64,000 bases of DNA from Flavobacteria bacterium BBFL7 (GTDB taxonomy: Bacteria > Bacteroidota > Bacteroidia > Flavobacteriales > Flavobacteriaceae). The position numbers and the translations under genes are program-made. Under the pieces are notes generated by a model. That model saw nothing but the letters and a program-made list of their open reading frames with translations, searched no databases and had not been told where the DNA came from. The DNA is taken from assembly GCA_000153385.1 (NCBI GenBank), contig CH672375.1, positions 478,352 through 542,351 of the forward strand. The letters are read 5' to 3'. How positions within the stretch are numbered: the first letter of the stretch is position 1; each line of letters starts with the position of its first letter. Below are positions 49,563 to 57,438 of this stretch, in pieces.

Positions 49563-49904
49563 ATGCAAAAATTAAACACAACCTTAGTTTACATACTATC
49601 TATAGTAGGTTTTATATGCTGTTGCTTCAGCGGTGTTGGAGTAATACCAGCTGGAATAGGGTATTATCTAGCTAACAAAGGAGTAAAAGAATATGAAGCT
49701 AATCCTGAAGCATATTCTAATGGTCCAGCTATGAAAACAGCAAAAACTGTTTCATTAGTAGTAACTGTTATTGCAGGACTTATGGCTCTTTATAGCATCT
49801 ATAACTTTGCTTCTACCACTCCAGAAGAAAGAGAACAACAACAACGTGAGATGTTAGAACAATTTGGTATGGATCCAGAAATGATGGAAGACGCTGGATA
49901 TTAA
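49563..49904 (+). CDS. CCC-motif membrane protein, copy 1
   Basis: A 113-residue small membrane protein. Family features: MQKLNTTLVYILSIVGFICCCFSGVG with the Cys triplet in the first membrane helix, a second hydrophobic part (IGYYLANKGVKEYEANPEAY), the conserved AMKTAKTVSL and a third segment. The acidic tail ends MMEDAGY. Function unknown. The second copy lies downstream after a terminator, and the two share the N-terminal third and the NG-AMKTAKT block, so they are tandem duplicates. Confidence 0.86.
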   Translation: MQKLNTTLVYILSIVGFICCCFSGVGVIPAGIGYYLANKGVKEYEANPEAYSNGPAMKTAKTVSLVVTVIAGLMALYSIYNFASTTPEEREQQQREMLEQFGMDPEMMEDAGY

Positions 49905-49924
49905 TCAGATCTTTTTATAAACTT

Positions 49925-49956
49925 AAAAAGGGAACGCCATGCGTTCCCTTTTTTAT
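49925..49956 (+). terminator. Terminator after CCC copy 1
   Basis: AAAAAGGGAACGC and GCGTTCCCTTTTTT arms around a 2-nt loop, ending in a T-run. Confidence 0.9.
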
Positions 49957-49986
49957 TATTTTTACCTCAGAAATAAATTACCTATT

Positions 49987-50349
49987 ATGCAAAAACTAAA
50001 TACCACAGCCATTTACATTCTATCTGTAGTGGGCTTTTTATGCTGTTGTTTCTATGGAATTGGAACCATAGCGGCTGTTATAGCTTTAATACTAGCAAAT
50101 AAAGAACTTGCTAAATATAATGCAGATCCTGAGCTTTACAGTAATGGGAAAGCCATGAAAACAGCAAAAACATTAGCTATTGTTTCATTAATCATATCTC
50201 TTATAGGATTAGCGTTTATCATTTGGTTTTATTTCAACCAGTGTGAATTTTATGAATGGTATATAGAATTTGCTTTAAATAATCCAGGAGTTACTGAAGA
50301 GCAACTAGCTCCATTATACGATGCTATGGAAGAAGCAGGATGTAGATAA
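49987..50349 (+). CDS. CCC-motif membrane protein, copy 2
   Basis: 120 residues from the ATG at 49987 (MQKLNTTAIYILSVVGFLCCCFYGIG). An ATG at 49939 would fall within the preceding terminator and is rejected. The layout is the same as copy 1 (Cys triplet in the first helix, LANKELAKYNADPELYSNG, KAMKTAKTLAIVSLIISLIG). The tail is longer (NNPGVTEEQLAPLYDAMEEAGCR), and the third helix LIGLAFIIWFYF is better defined. Function unknown. A bidirectional terminator closes it. Confidence 0.87.
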   Translation: MQKLNTTAIYILSVVGFLCCCFYGIGTIAAVIALILANKELAKYNADPELYSNGKAMKTAKTLAIVSLIISLIGLAFIIWFYFNQCEFYEWYIEFALNNPGVTEEQLAPLYDAMEEAGCR

Positions 50350-50370
50350 CATCACGACATCTTTTAGAAT

Positions 50371-50402
50371 AAAAAAGGCTCGCAAATGCGAGCCTTTTTT
50401 AA
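50371..50402. terminator. Bidirectional terminator between CCC copy 2 and rocD
   Basis: AAAAAAGGCTCGCA and TGCGAGCCTTTTTT arms around a 3-nt loop; strong on both strands. Confidence 0.92.
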
Positions 50403-50417
50403 TTCAACTATTATTAT

Positions 50418-51695
50418 TTATTCAAAACTCTTAAGAGTTTTTATTATGATATCTATACACTCATCAAGTTGTTCTTGAGTCATTACTAGTGGTGGAGCAA
50501 ATCTTATAATGTTACCATGTGTAGGTTTTGCTAGTAAACCATTATCACGCAATTTTAAACAAATATTCCATGCGGTATCGCCTTCTTCAGAGTCATTGAT
50601 AACAATCGCGTTTAACAAACCTCGACCTCTTACTAAGGTAACTGTATCTGTCGTCTCAATATATTCATTGATACGAGCTCTAAAATAATTTCCTAGAGCA
50701 CGTGCATTTTGTGCTAACTTCTCATCTTTTACCACATCTAGTGCAGCCATACCTACAACAGCAGCAACAGGATTACCACCAAAAGTACTACCATGTTGTC
50801 CAGGTTTAATGACATTCATTATATCGTTACTAGCAAGAACAGCACTAACAGGATAAGCACCACCAGAAAGAGCTTTACCTAATATTAAAACATCAGGCTG
50901 TGCATAAGTTGCGGCTTGCTTTTCACAATGTCCTGCACAATCACACTTACCACATACTGCAAGTAACGCACCTGTTCTAGCGATTCCCGTTTGTATTTCA
51001 TCTGCAATAAAAAGAGCATTATACTTTTTACAAAGTTCTTGCGATGCTCTCATATAATTATCATCTGGAGTATAAACACCAGCTTCACCTTGAATAGGCT
51101 CTACAAGAAAACCTGCCACATTATCTTGCTGCAATGCTTCTTCTAGGGCAGCCGTATCATCATAAGGAATCTTAATAAAACCAGGAGTATAAGGACCAAA
51201 GTTTTTACGAGCACCTTCATCATTAGAAAAAGATATAATGGTTGTTGTTCGACCATGAAAATTATTTTCGGCAACTATAATTTTTGCTTCATGCTCTTCA
51301 ACACCTTTTTTCTCATAAGCCCATTTACGTGCGATTTTTATAGCTGTTTCCACAGCTTCGGCACCAGTATTCATAGGTAAGACCTTGTCAAAGCCAAAAT
51401 ACTCTGTCATATACTTCTCATAAACACCTAACTTATCATTATGAAAAGCACGAGATGTTAATGTAAGTGTTTGAGCTTGCTGGCTCATAGCACCAACAAT
51501 TGCAGGATGGCAATGCCCTTGATTCACTGCCGAGTAAGCACTTAAAAAATCATAGTATCGCTTTCCTACTACATCCCATACATAGACGCCATCTCCCTTT
51601 TCAAGCACTACCGGTAGTGGATGGTAATTATGCGCTCCATGAGCATCTTCTAGATCTATATAATGTTGACTTCCGTTTTTAGTCGCTGTACTCAT
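50418..51695 (-). CDS. rocD: Ornithine-oxo-acid aminotransferase
   Basis: A 425-residue class III PLP aminotransferase that converts ornithine to glutamate semialdehyde. Motifs: [84 protein letters not shown] and [17 protein letters not shown] (PLP Lys). An inserted Cys/His stretch [16 protein letters not shown] (about residue 250) is a feature of the Bacteroidota form; it looks like a metal-binding knot. It is divergent from rlmD with no partner gene. Confidence 0.94.
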   Translation of the reverse strand: MSTATKNGSQHYIDLEDAHGAHNYHPLPVVLEKGDGVYVWDVVGKRYYDFLSAYSAVNQGHCHPAIVGAMSQQAQTLTLTSRAFHNDKLGVYEKYMTEYFGFDKVLPMNTGAEAVETAIKIARKWAYEKKGVEEHEAKIIVAENNFHGRTTTIISFSNDEGARKNFGPYTPGFIKIPYDDTAALEEALQQDNVAGFLVEPIQGEAGVYTPDDNYMRASQELCKKYNALFIADEIQTGIARTGALLAVCGKCDCAGHCEKQAATYAQPDVLILGKALSGGAYPVSAVLASNDIMNVIKPGQHGSTFGGNPVAAVVGMAALDVVKDEKLAQNARALGNYFRARINEYIETTDTVTLVRGRGLLNAIVINDSEEGDTAWNICLKLRDNGLLAKPTHGNIIRFAPPLVMTQEQLDECIDIIIKTLKSFE

Positions 51696-51802
51696 ATTTC
51701 CTTTTTTTATCTAAGTCGCAATTTACAAAAAGCACTGTCTAAGCCATGAAGCTATGACTTAAATTTTATAGAAAATATGAGTTCCACCTCAGTCTATTCT
51801 CT

Positions 51803-51810
51803 TAAATTTG
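51803..51810 (+). promoter_or_regulatory. -7 promoter box for rlmD
   Basis: TAAATTTG, 5 bp before the ATG at 51816; it argues against the ATG at 51777. Confidence 0.5.
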
Positions 51811-51815
51811 GGCTC

Positions 51816-53234
51816 ATGTCAAAAAGAAGAAAAAGAGCAAATAAAACCTTTGAAAATGTACCGGTTGTAGATGCTGGAGCAAAAGGTAAAAGCGTAGCCA
51901 AAACTGAAGATGGCGCTGTGATTTTTTTAAAAAATGCAGTACCAGGAGATGTCGTAGATATTCAAACTTTTAAAAAGAGAAAATCTTACTTTGAGGGAGA
52001 AGCGACTGTTTTTCACACATTATCAGATAGAAGAACGGAACCAGTCTGTAAACACTTTGGTACCTGCGGTGGATGTAAGTGGCAACATATGAGTTATGAG
52101 AGCCAACTATTTTTTAAGCAAAAAGAAGTTGTTGAAAATCTAACTAGAATAGGCCACCTAGAACTACCCGAGGTCACTCCTATTGCCGGATCTGAAGAGC
52201 AATATTATTATCGTAATAAAATGGAGTTTAGCTTCTCTGCCAGTAGATGGCTGACTTTAGAAGAAATCCAAAGTGAAGTACAAATTGAAGATAAAAAAGC
52301 CTTAGGCTTTCACATTCCAGGAATGTGGGATAAAATATTGCACCTAGATGAATGTCATTTGCATCCTGCAATTGGAGAGCAGATAAGGTTGAGTGTTCAC
52401 GCTTTCGCGGAAGCGGAACAAATTGAATACTTTAATCCTAGAGAAAAAACCGGAGTCCTTAGAACCTTAATGCTACGTATGTCATCAACTGGAGAAATCA
52501 TGGTTGTGATACAGTTCTTTAAAGAAGATGAAAAAGCGAGAATCAGTCTATTAGAACACCTTAAAAATTCTTTTCCACAAATTAAATCGTTGCAATACAT
52601 AATAAATGAAAAAGCAAACGACACGATTTATGACCAGGAAGTAATTTGTTATGATGGACGTGATCACATCTTTGAAGAAATGGAAGGTTTGCAATTTAAA
52701 ATAAATGCAAAATCGTTTTATCAGACTAATTCAAAACAAGCATTTGAGCTCTATAAAATCACGCGGGATTTTGCGGGATTAACAGGTGAAGAGTTGGTTT
52801 ATGATTTATACACTGGTACTGGGACGATTGCACAATTTGTAGCCAAAAAAGCAAATCATGTTGTAGGAATTGAATCTGTTCCTGTAGCTATTGAAGATGC
52901 TAAAGCAAATGCTGCTCATAATGGTATAGATAACACTACCTTTTTTGCTGGTGATATGAGAGATGTCTTTACGGCAGATTTTATTGCTGAGCATGGAGCA
53001 CCAGATGTTGTCATTACAGATCCACCACGTGATGGAATGCATAAAGATGTTGTAGCACAATTATTAGCTCTTGCTGCACCACGAATCGTTTATGTAAGTT
53101 GTAACAGTGCAACACAAGCAAGGGATCTTGCGTTACTAAATGAACAATATAAAGTGGTTAAATATCAACCTGTAGACATGTTCCCGCAAACTCACCATGT
53201 TGAAAGTGTTGTACTTCTGGAAATCATTAAATAA
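51816..53234 (+). CDS. rlmD: 23S rRNA (uracil-C5)-methyltransferase RlmD
   Basis: 472 residues from the ATG at 51816 (MSKRRKRANKTFENV). N-terminal TRAM domain (GKSVAKTEDGAVIFLKNAVPG), then the Fe-S cluster motif CKHFGTCGGCKWQHM. The central domain follows, then the SAM-binding motif LVYDLYTGTGTIAQFV, ITDPPRDGMHKD and the catalytic Cys in RIVYVSCNSATQARDL. It methylates uracil in 23S rRNA (U1939-type). The ATG at 51777 is less likely because a -7 box lies between. A one-mismatch palindrome copy is in the central domain (HAFAEAEQ). It heads a run with a thioredoxin lipoprotein, DUF6452 and DUF6048. Confidence 0.94.
   Translation: MSKRRKRANKTFENVPVVDAGAKGKSVAKTEDGAVIFLKNAVPGDVVDIQTFKKRKSYFEGEATVFHTLSDRRTEPVCKHFGTCGGCKWQHMSYESQLFFKQKEVVENLTRIGHLELPEVTPIAGSEEQYYYRNKMEFSFSASRWLTLEEIQSEVQIEDKKALGFHIPGMWDKILHLDECHLHPAIGEQIRLSVHAFAEAEQIEYFNPREKTGVLRTLMLRMSSTGEIMVVIQFFKEDEKARISLLEHLKNSFPQIKSLQYIINEKANDTIYDQEVICYDGRDHIFEEMEGLQFKINAKSFYQTNSKQAFELYKITRDFAGLTGEELVYDLYTGTGTIAQFVAKKANHVVGIESVPVAIEDAKANAAHNGIDNTTFFAGDMRDVFTADFIAEHGAPDVVITDPPRDGMHKDVVAQLLALAAPRIVYVSCNSATQARDLALLNEQYKVVKYQPVDMFPQTHHVESVVLLEIIK
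52400..52415. repeat. 16-bp palindrome, one mismatch, in rlmD
   Basis: CGCTTTCGCGGAAGCG, translated HAFAEAEQ on the plus strand; it has the same mismatch as the copy at 46867. Confidence 0.8.
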
Positions 53235-53238
53235 CCTC

Positions 53239-53760
53239 ATGTTGGAAAAGCTATTTTTATTTGCACTTATGGCTCCATGCCTTATTGCATGTAAGCATGA
53301 AAACAATAGTAATCCAACCTTTAAAGATGCCCAAGTTTTAACTTTTCAATCTAATGATCCTTCTCAATTTATTGAAGAAATTATTACTAATGCTGACGGT
53401 AAAGTAATTTACATTGATAACTGGGCAACATGGTGTGGACCATGCAAGAGTGAATTTAAAAAAGCATCTCCTGCATTACATGATAAATTTAAAGATCAAG
53501 TAGAATTTGTCTATTTGTGCCATCAAAGTAAAGAAACTGATTTCATGCCTTCGGTTTTGAATTATGAAATATCTGGCAAGCATTATTTTTTGCAAGAAGA
53601 ACAATCTAGACCTATATTTAAACAAATACAGTTAGAAGGGTTTCCTACCTATACGATTATTAATAAAAAAGGTGAAATTGTGCTGTCTGATTATATTCAT
53701 AGACCTAGTAACATTAAAACATCAGAGATTCTTACAGAATTAATTAATGAAAATATTTAA
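53239..53760 (+). CDS. Thioredoxin-fold lipoprotein (TlpA/ResA-like)
   Basis: 173 residues from the ATG at 53239, which gives a lipoprotein signal (MLEKLFLFALMAPCLIAC, Cys18). A TlpA-like thioredoxin domain follows with the active site WCGPC in YIDNWATWCGPCKSEFKKASP, and a later cis-Pro region EGFPTYTIINKKGEIV. It probably exchanges disulfides or handles redox stress in the periplasm. The upstream ATG at 53197 lies inside rlmD and would mask the signal. It starts 4 bp after rlmD and its last 14 bp overlap the DUF6452 gene. Confidence 0.85.
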   Translation: MLEKLFLFALMAPCLIACKHENNSNPTFKDAQVLTFQSNDPSQFIEEIITNADGKVIYIDNWATWCGPCKSEFKKASPALHDKFKDQVEFVYLCHQSKETDFMPSVLNYEISGKHYFLQEEQSRPIFKQIQLEGFPTYTIINKKGEIVLSDYIHRPSNIKTSEILTELINENI

Positions 53761-54265
53761 ATACATATTATTACTTAGCTTTATTCTATTGATGACTGGC
53801 ATAGCTAGTTGTGAGAAAGATGACTTATGCGACCCATCTTTAAGTGTGACACCACGTTTAATTATTAAATTCACGGACATAGGTAATCCAGAAGAATCTA
53901 AAGAGGTAGAACAATTACAAATAAGAGAGATCGGTCTTACAGAATTTGCTCCTTTAGATAGTGAAGGTTCAACTTTACTTACCGCCGTAGACTCTATTGC
54001 CATACCATTAAGAACAGATAGCAATAACACTAGCTATGAATTTTTCTTAGATGATGATGACGGCACAAATATAGATAGCATAGACTTTAATTATAATCTT
54101 GATGAAACCTACATTAATAGAGCATGTGGTTATAAAATCATTTATAATGAACTAGGCGCTTTCAGATTACCTGAACCTGCTGGTGATGAATGGATTATAA
54201 ACATTCAAGTAGTTACTCCTGAAGTTACATCAAATAACGATATACACATTGAGATACGTCACTAA
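53747..54265 (+). CDS. DUF6452 family lipoprotein
   Basis: A 172-residue predicted lipoprotein of unknown function: MKIFKYILLLSFILLMTGIASC (Cys22), then the family start KDDLCDPSLSVTPRLIIKFTD. The end RACGYKIIYNELGAF with IINIQV is also typical. It belongs to the conserved flavobacterial neighbourhood rlmD-DUF6452-DUF6048. It overlaps the thioredoxin gene by 14 bp upstream and the DUF6048 gene by 17 bp downstream, so translation of the three is probably coupled. The thioredoxin gene between rlmD and DUF6452 is an addition to the usual set. Confidence 0.86.
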   Translation: MKIFKYILLLSFILLMTGIASCEKDDLCDPSLSVTPRLIIKFTDIGNPEESKEVEQLQIREIGLTEFAPLDSEGSTLLTAVDSIAIPLRTDSNNTSYEFFLDDDDGTNIDSIDFNYNLDETYINRACGYKIIYNELGAFRLPEPAGDEWIINIQVVTPEVTSNNDIHIEIRH

Positions 54266-54941
54266 CATATTAATTTTACTTGTAGGTTTAGTAGCATTTT
54301 CACAAACGCAAGAGAAAACGGCTGTTGACAGCGTTCAATATAAACGCACCTATGGTTTGCGATTAGGAATAGACGCAGCCAGTTTAATACGCACTGGTAT
54401 TGATCCAGAGTATAATGGGTTTCAAATCTTAGGAGATTACAGAATTAAAAACAAGTTATACATCGCTGGTGAATTAGGTAATGAAAATATAGATCGTAAT
54501 TCTGATAGAATCGATTTTAAAACTAGTGGCTCATATTTTAAAGCTGGAATTGATTATAACTTATATCAAAACTGGCTAGATATGGATAATATGATATATT
54601 TTGGTGCAAGACTAGGAGCGTCTAATTTTTCGCAAACATTATTACGATACGACTATGCTCAAGATAATAGTTACTTCCCTGTTTTTACCAATGCTGTAGA
54701 TAGAGAATTTAAAGGACTAACTGCATTGTGGTTAGAAATCCAATTAGGTATTAAAGTTGAAGTGCTACCCAATCTATACATGGTAGCAAATGTTCAATTG
54801 AAAAGAATGATCACAGAAAAAACGCCTGACAATTTTGATAACTTATATGTACCAGGATTTGGTAAAACTTATGATACTAGTGAGATTGGAGTAGGCTACA
54901 CCTATGGTATTATGTATCGCATCCCATTCTTTAAGAAGTAA
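54249..54941 (+). CDS. DUF6048 family outer-membrane-like protein
   Basis: A 230-residue exported protein with a signal peptide (MRYVTNILILLVGLVAFSQ) and a beta-barrel-like pattern of alternating strands: YGLRLGIDAASLIRTG, FQILGDYRIKNKLYIAGELG, SGSYFKAGIDYNLY, MIYFGARLGASNF and the final GVGYTYGIMYRIPFF. It has the DUF6048 blocks and follows DUF6452, as usual. Function unknown; a partner barrel for the DUF6452 lipoprotein is an inference from their constant pairing. A strong terminator follows. Confidence 0.86.
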   Translation: MRYVTNILILLVGLVAFSQTQEKTAVDSVQYKRTYGLRLGIDAASLIRTGIDPEYNGFQILGDYRIKNKLYIAGELGNENIDRNSDRIDFKTSGSYFKAGIDYNLYQNWLDMDNMIYFGARLGASNFSQTLLRYDYAQDNSYFPVFTNAVDREFKGLTALWLEIQLGIKVEVLPNLYMVANVQLKRMITEKTPDNFDNLYVPGFGKTYDTSEIGVGYTYGIMYRIPFFKK

Positions 54942-54963
54942 TAATCATCAATAAGAGATCATT

Positions 54964-54998
54964 AAAAAAGCCTTTCTAATAGAAAGGCTTTTTTTTAT
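54964..54998. terminator. Bidirectional terminator between DUF6048 and DUF5606 genes
   Basis: AAAAAAGCCTTTCTA and TAGAAAGGCTTTTTTTT arms around a 2-nt loop. Confidence 0.92.
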
Positions 54999-55022
54999 AA
55001 TCTTTATATAAATAATCTAAAC

Positions 55023-55424
55023 TTATTCTTCCTCCTGACTAAGAGTTGCAAGCAAATCATTAGATTGAAGTAAGTTATACCACTGCACTACCTTTTTAAT
55101 ATCACTAGCATATACGCGCTCCTCATCATAATTAGGTAATACCTCACTAAAGTAAGACTGTAACTCATTCTTACTCACCTTATGGTTGATGGTAGGACCT
55201 TGATTTTCTTTTTCGGCGATCTTCTGGAAAACCTCTTTCAATGGCACTTCAGTCTCATAAGTATATATTGAAATATCTTTTAGGACACTTACATTATGAT
55301 TGATTCCTATAATTGCCGTTTTCTTATCAATCAAAGACTCAACTACAAAACCATTACGTGTTTTAGTCTTCAATTGATATAATCCTGGCTTACCGGTAAC
55401 TGATAAAATGTTTTCTAAACTCAT
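55023..55424 (-). CDS. DUF5606 family protein
   Basis: A 133-residue soluble protein of the DUF5606 family: SLENILSVTGKPGLYQLKTKTR at the start (small beta barrel), ISIYTYETEVPLKEVFQKI in the middle and a helical end with VYASDIKKVVQWYNLLQ. It is typically found beside the peptide deformylase and RuvX genes in Bacteroidota, as here. The function is unknown; the neighbourhood hints at translation or RNA-related work. A TATATTTG box at 55447-55454 lies 22 bp before the start, so it can be expressed separately from def. Confidence 0.87.
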   Translation of the reverse strand: MSLENILSVTGKPGLYQLKTKTRNGFVVESLIDKKTAIIGINHNVSVLKDISIYTYETEVPLKEVFQKIAEKENQGPTINHKVSKNELQSYFSEVLPNYDEERVYASDIKKVVQWYNLLQSNDLLATLSQEEE

Positions 55425-55446
55425 ATTCTTCTTTTTCTGAGGACGG

Positions 55447-55454
55447 CAAATATA
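55447..55454 (-). promoter_or_regulatory. -7 promoter box for DUF5606 gene
   Basis: TATATTTG on the minus strand, 22 bp before the ATG at 55424, in the def-DUF5606 spacer. Confidence 0.45.
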
Positions 55455-55479
55455 TTAAACCTCAACTTTAAATTAGTGA

Positions 55480-56070
55480 TTATTTTCTTCCTTTCACTTC
55501 TGGAAAACGCATGCGATAATCTATACTCACTTTTCCTTTAGAAATATTAGCAAGTTTCCCTTTTATTAATCGTTTTTTTAAAGAAGATATTTTATCAGTA
55601 AATAAAATACCTTCTATATGATCATACTCGTGTTGGATTACTCTAGCCATTAATCCAGTATAAGTTTCAGTAACTTCTTTAAAGTTCTCATCACAATATC
55701 TAATGGTTACTTCTTCAGGTCTAAAAACATCTTCTCTTACATTAGGTATGCTTAGACATCCTTCATTAAAAGCCCATTCTTCTCCATTCTCTTCTACGAT
55801 ATGTGCATTGATAAAAGCTTTCTTAAAAGAGCCTAACTCCTTTTGCTCTTCTGGTGTTAGTTCTGGATCATCTCCAAATGGAGATGTATCTACTAAAAAG
55901 ATACGGATAGGCATGCCAACTTGTGGTGCCGCTAGTCCTACTCCACTAGCACCATACATGGTTTCCCACATGTTTTCTAAAACCTTATCTAGATTAGGAT
56001 AATCAGGTGTAATATCCTTTGCTACTTTTCTCAATACAGGATCGCCATATGCGACTATAGGATAAATCAT
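55480..56070 (-). CDS. def: Peptide deformylase
   Basis: A 196-residue deformylase that removes the N-formyl group from new proteins. The three metal-site motifs are intact: GVGLAAPQVGMP, NEGCLSIPNVREDV (Cys ligand) and VIQHEYDHIEGILFTDKIS (HExxH-type). The length is typical for this phylum; an inserted acidic stretch (PFGDDPELTPEEQKELGSF, about residues 66-85) is a phylum feature. It follows ruvX by 28 bp and precedes the DUF5606 gene. Confidence 0.96.
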   Translation of the reverse strand: MIYPIVAYGDPVLRKVAKDITPDYPNLDKVLENMWETMYGASGVGLAAPQVGMPIRIFLVDTSPFGDDPELTPEEQKELGSFKKAFINAHIVEENGEEWAFNEGCLSIPNVREDVFRPEEVTIRYCDENFKEVTETYTGLMARVIQHEYDHIEGILFTDKISSLKKRLIKGKLANISKGKVSIDYRMRFPEVKGRK

Positions 56071-56098
56071 ATGTATAAATGATTAATTTAATTTTTAA

Positions 56099-56518
56099 TT
56101 AAAATGGACTTTTCCTGTCCATATATGTTTGTAAAATAATGGTAGCGGCTATTTCGTCCACTAATGCTTTATTTCTTCGTTTTGACTTACTTAGCCCGCT
56201 ATCAATCATGGTTTGAAACGCCATTTTTGAAGTAAACCTTTCATCTACTCTTTCTATAGTAATTGCAGGATATTTTTCTTGTAACGCTTTCGCGAAAGCG
56301 TTAATCACACCACCCAATTCACTATCTGTATAATCCATCTGTTTAGGCTCACCGATAACAATTGTCTCTACATCTTCAGTATTTAAATACTTTTCTAAAA
56401 AAACCGATAACTCATGCGTCGCTACTGTAGTTAGACCAGACGCAATAATTTGCATAGGATCAGTGACTGCGATGCCAGTTCGTTTTTTACCATAATCTAT
56501 TGCTAGTATTCTACTCAT
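56099..56518 (-). CDS. ruvX: Holliday junction resolvase-like protein RuvX (YqgF)
   Basis: A 139-residue RNase H-fold protein: RILAIDYGKKRTGIAVTDPMQ holds the first catalytic Asp, VETIVIGEPKQMDYTDSE the Glu region and LVDEIAATIILQTYM the last Asp. YqgF proteins take part in 16S rRNA 5'-end maturation and in Holliday junction resolution. An exact palindrome copy replaces part of the middle helix (NAFAKALQEKYP). A TATTTTTG box 8 bp before the ATG suggests a very short leader. Together with def it forms a minus-strand unit. Confidence 0.92.
   Translation of the reverse strand: MSRILAIDYGKKRTGIAVTDPMQIIASGLTTVATHELSVFLEKYLNTEDVETIVIGEPKQMDYTDSELGGVINAFAKALQEKYPAITIERVDERFTSKMAFQTMIDSGLSKSKRRNKALVDEIAATIILQTYMDRKSPF
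56285..56300. repeat. 16-bp palindrome, exact copy in ruvX
   Basis: Exact CGCTTTCGCGAAAGCG, translated NAFAKALQ in the RuvX central helix. Confidence 0.9.
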
Positions 56519-56526
56519 ACGGACTG

Positions 56527-56534
56527 CAAAAATA
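56527..56534 (-). promoter_or_regulatory. -7 promoter box for ruvX
   Basis: TATTTTTG on the minus strand, 8 bp before the ATG at 56518. Confidence 0.5.
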
Positions 56535-56598
56535 AGGTTATTTGTGAACTAGTTGCTAAAATCGAGCCAAGGCATAGAAACCTATAAAGGTTTCCATT

Positions 56599-56606
56599 TA
56601 TATTTG
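56599..56606 (+). promoter_or_regulatory. -7 promoter box for dapD
   Basis: TATATTTG, 16 bp before the TTG start at 56623. Confidence 0.48.
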
Positions 56607-56622
56607 TAAAAAATCATAAGCT

Positions 56623-57438
56623 TTGGATCAATTACAAAACGTTATAGAAGCAGCATGGGAAGACCGTTCCCAGCTAGAAAATGCAGTAACTCAAACTGCT
56701 ATTAGAGAAGTTGTAGAAATGCTAGACCGTGGTACGTTGCGTGTAGCACAACCTAGTGAAGATGGATGGATAGTAAATGAATGGGTTAAAAAAGCAGTAG
56801 TACTTTATTTCCCTATACAAAAAATGGAAACTATTGAGTGTGGTCCATTAGAATTTCACGATAAAATTCCGCTTAAAACTGGATACGCAGATAAGGGAAT
56901 ACGTGTTGTACCTCACGCTGTGGCGAGACATGGTGCTTACATCTCTAAAGGTGTGATTATGATGCCTAGTTACATCAATATAGGAGCATATGTTGAGGAA
57001 GGTACTATGGTAGACACATGGGCTACAGTAGGTAGTTGTGCTCAAATAGGTAAAAATGTACACTTAAGTGGTGGTGTAGGAATCGGCGGTGTTCTCGAAC
57101 CATTGCAAGCTGCACCAGTAATTATAGAAGATAATGCTTTTATAGGTTCACGTTGTATCGTAGTTGAAGGTGTACGTGTAGAAACTGAAGCTGTTCTAGG
57201 AGCTAATGTAGTTCTTACCGCTTCCACTAAGATAATAGATGTAACTGGTGATGAACCTGTAGAATATAAGGGATTAGTCCCGGCTAGATCTGTCGTTATA
57301 CCAGGTAGTTATGCAAAAGAGTTCCCTTCTGGAACTTATAACGTTCCTTGTGCTTTAATTATAGGTCAACGTAAAGAAAGTACTAATAAAAAAACATCAT
57401 TAAACGACGCATTGCGCGAGTATAATGTAGCGGTATAG
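56623..57438 (+). CDS. dapD: 2,3,4,5-tetrahydropyridine-2,6-dicarboxylate N-succinyltransferase
   Basis: A 271-residue trimeric left-handed beta-helix enzyme of lysine/diaminopimelate synthesis. N-terminal helices (AAWEDRSQLENAVTQTA), EWVKKAVVLYFPI, then hexapeptide turns: PHAVARHGAYISKGVIMMPS, NIGAYVEEGTMVDTWATVGS, CAQIGKNVHLSGGVGIGGVL, and EDNAFIGSRCIVVEGV, all characteristic of DapD. It starts with TTG at 56623 (LDQLQNVIEAAW); no ATG is available before the conserved part. The next gene starts on the stop codon (TAGTG), so the two are translationally coupled. Confidence 0.95.
   Translation: MDQLQNVIEAAWEDRSQLENAVTQTAIREVVEMLDRGTLRVAQPSEDGWIVNEWVKKAVVLYFPIQKMETIECGPLEFHDKIPLKTGYADKGIRVVPHAVARHGAYISKGVIMMPSYINIGAYVEEGTMVDTWATVGSCAQIGKNVHLSGGVGIGGVLEPLQAAPVIIEDNAFIGSRCIVVEGVRVETEAVLGANVVLTASTKIIDVTGDEPVEYKGLVPARSVVIPGSYAKEFPSGTYNVPCALIIGQRKESTNKKTSLNDALREYNVAV

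Noticed and set aside
49939-49986. Longer start of CCC copy 2 at 49939
   Set aside because: It begins inside the T-rich arm of a strong terminator and would add a non-conserved MRSLFYYFYL leader.
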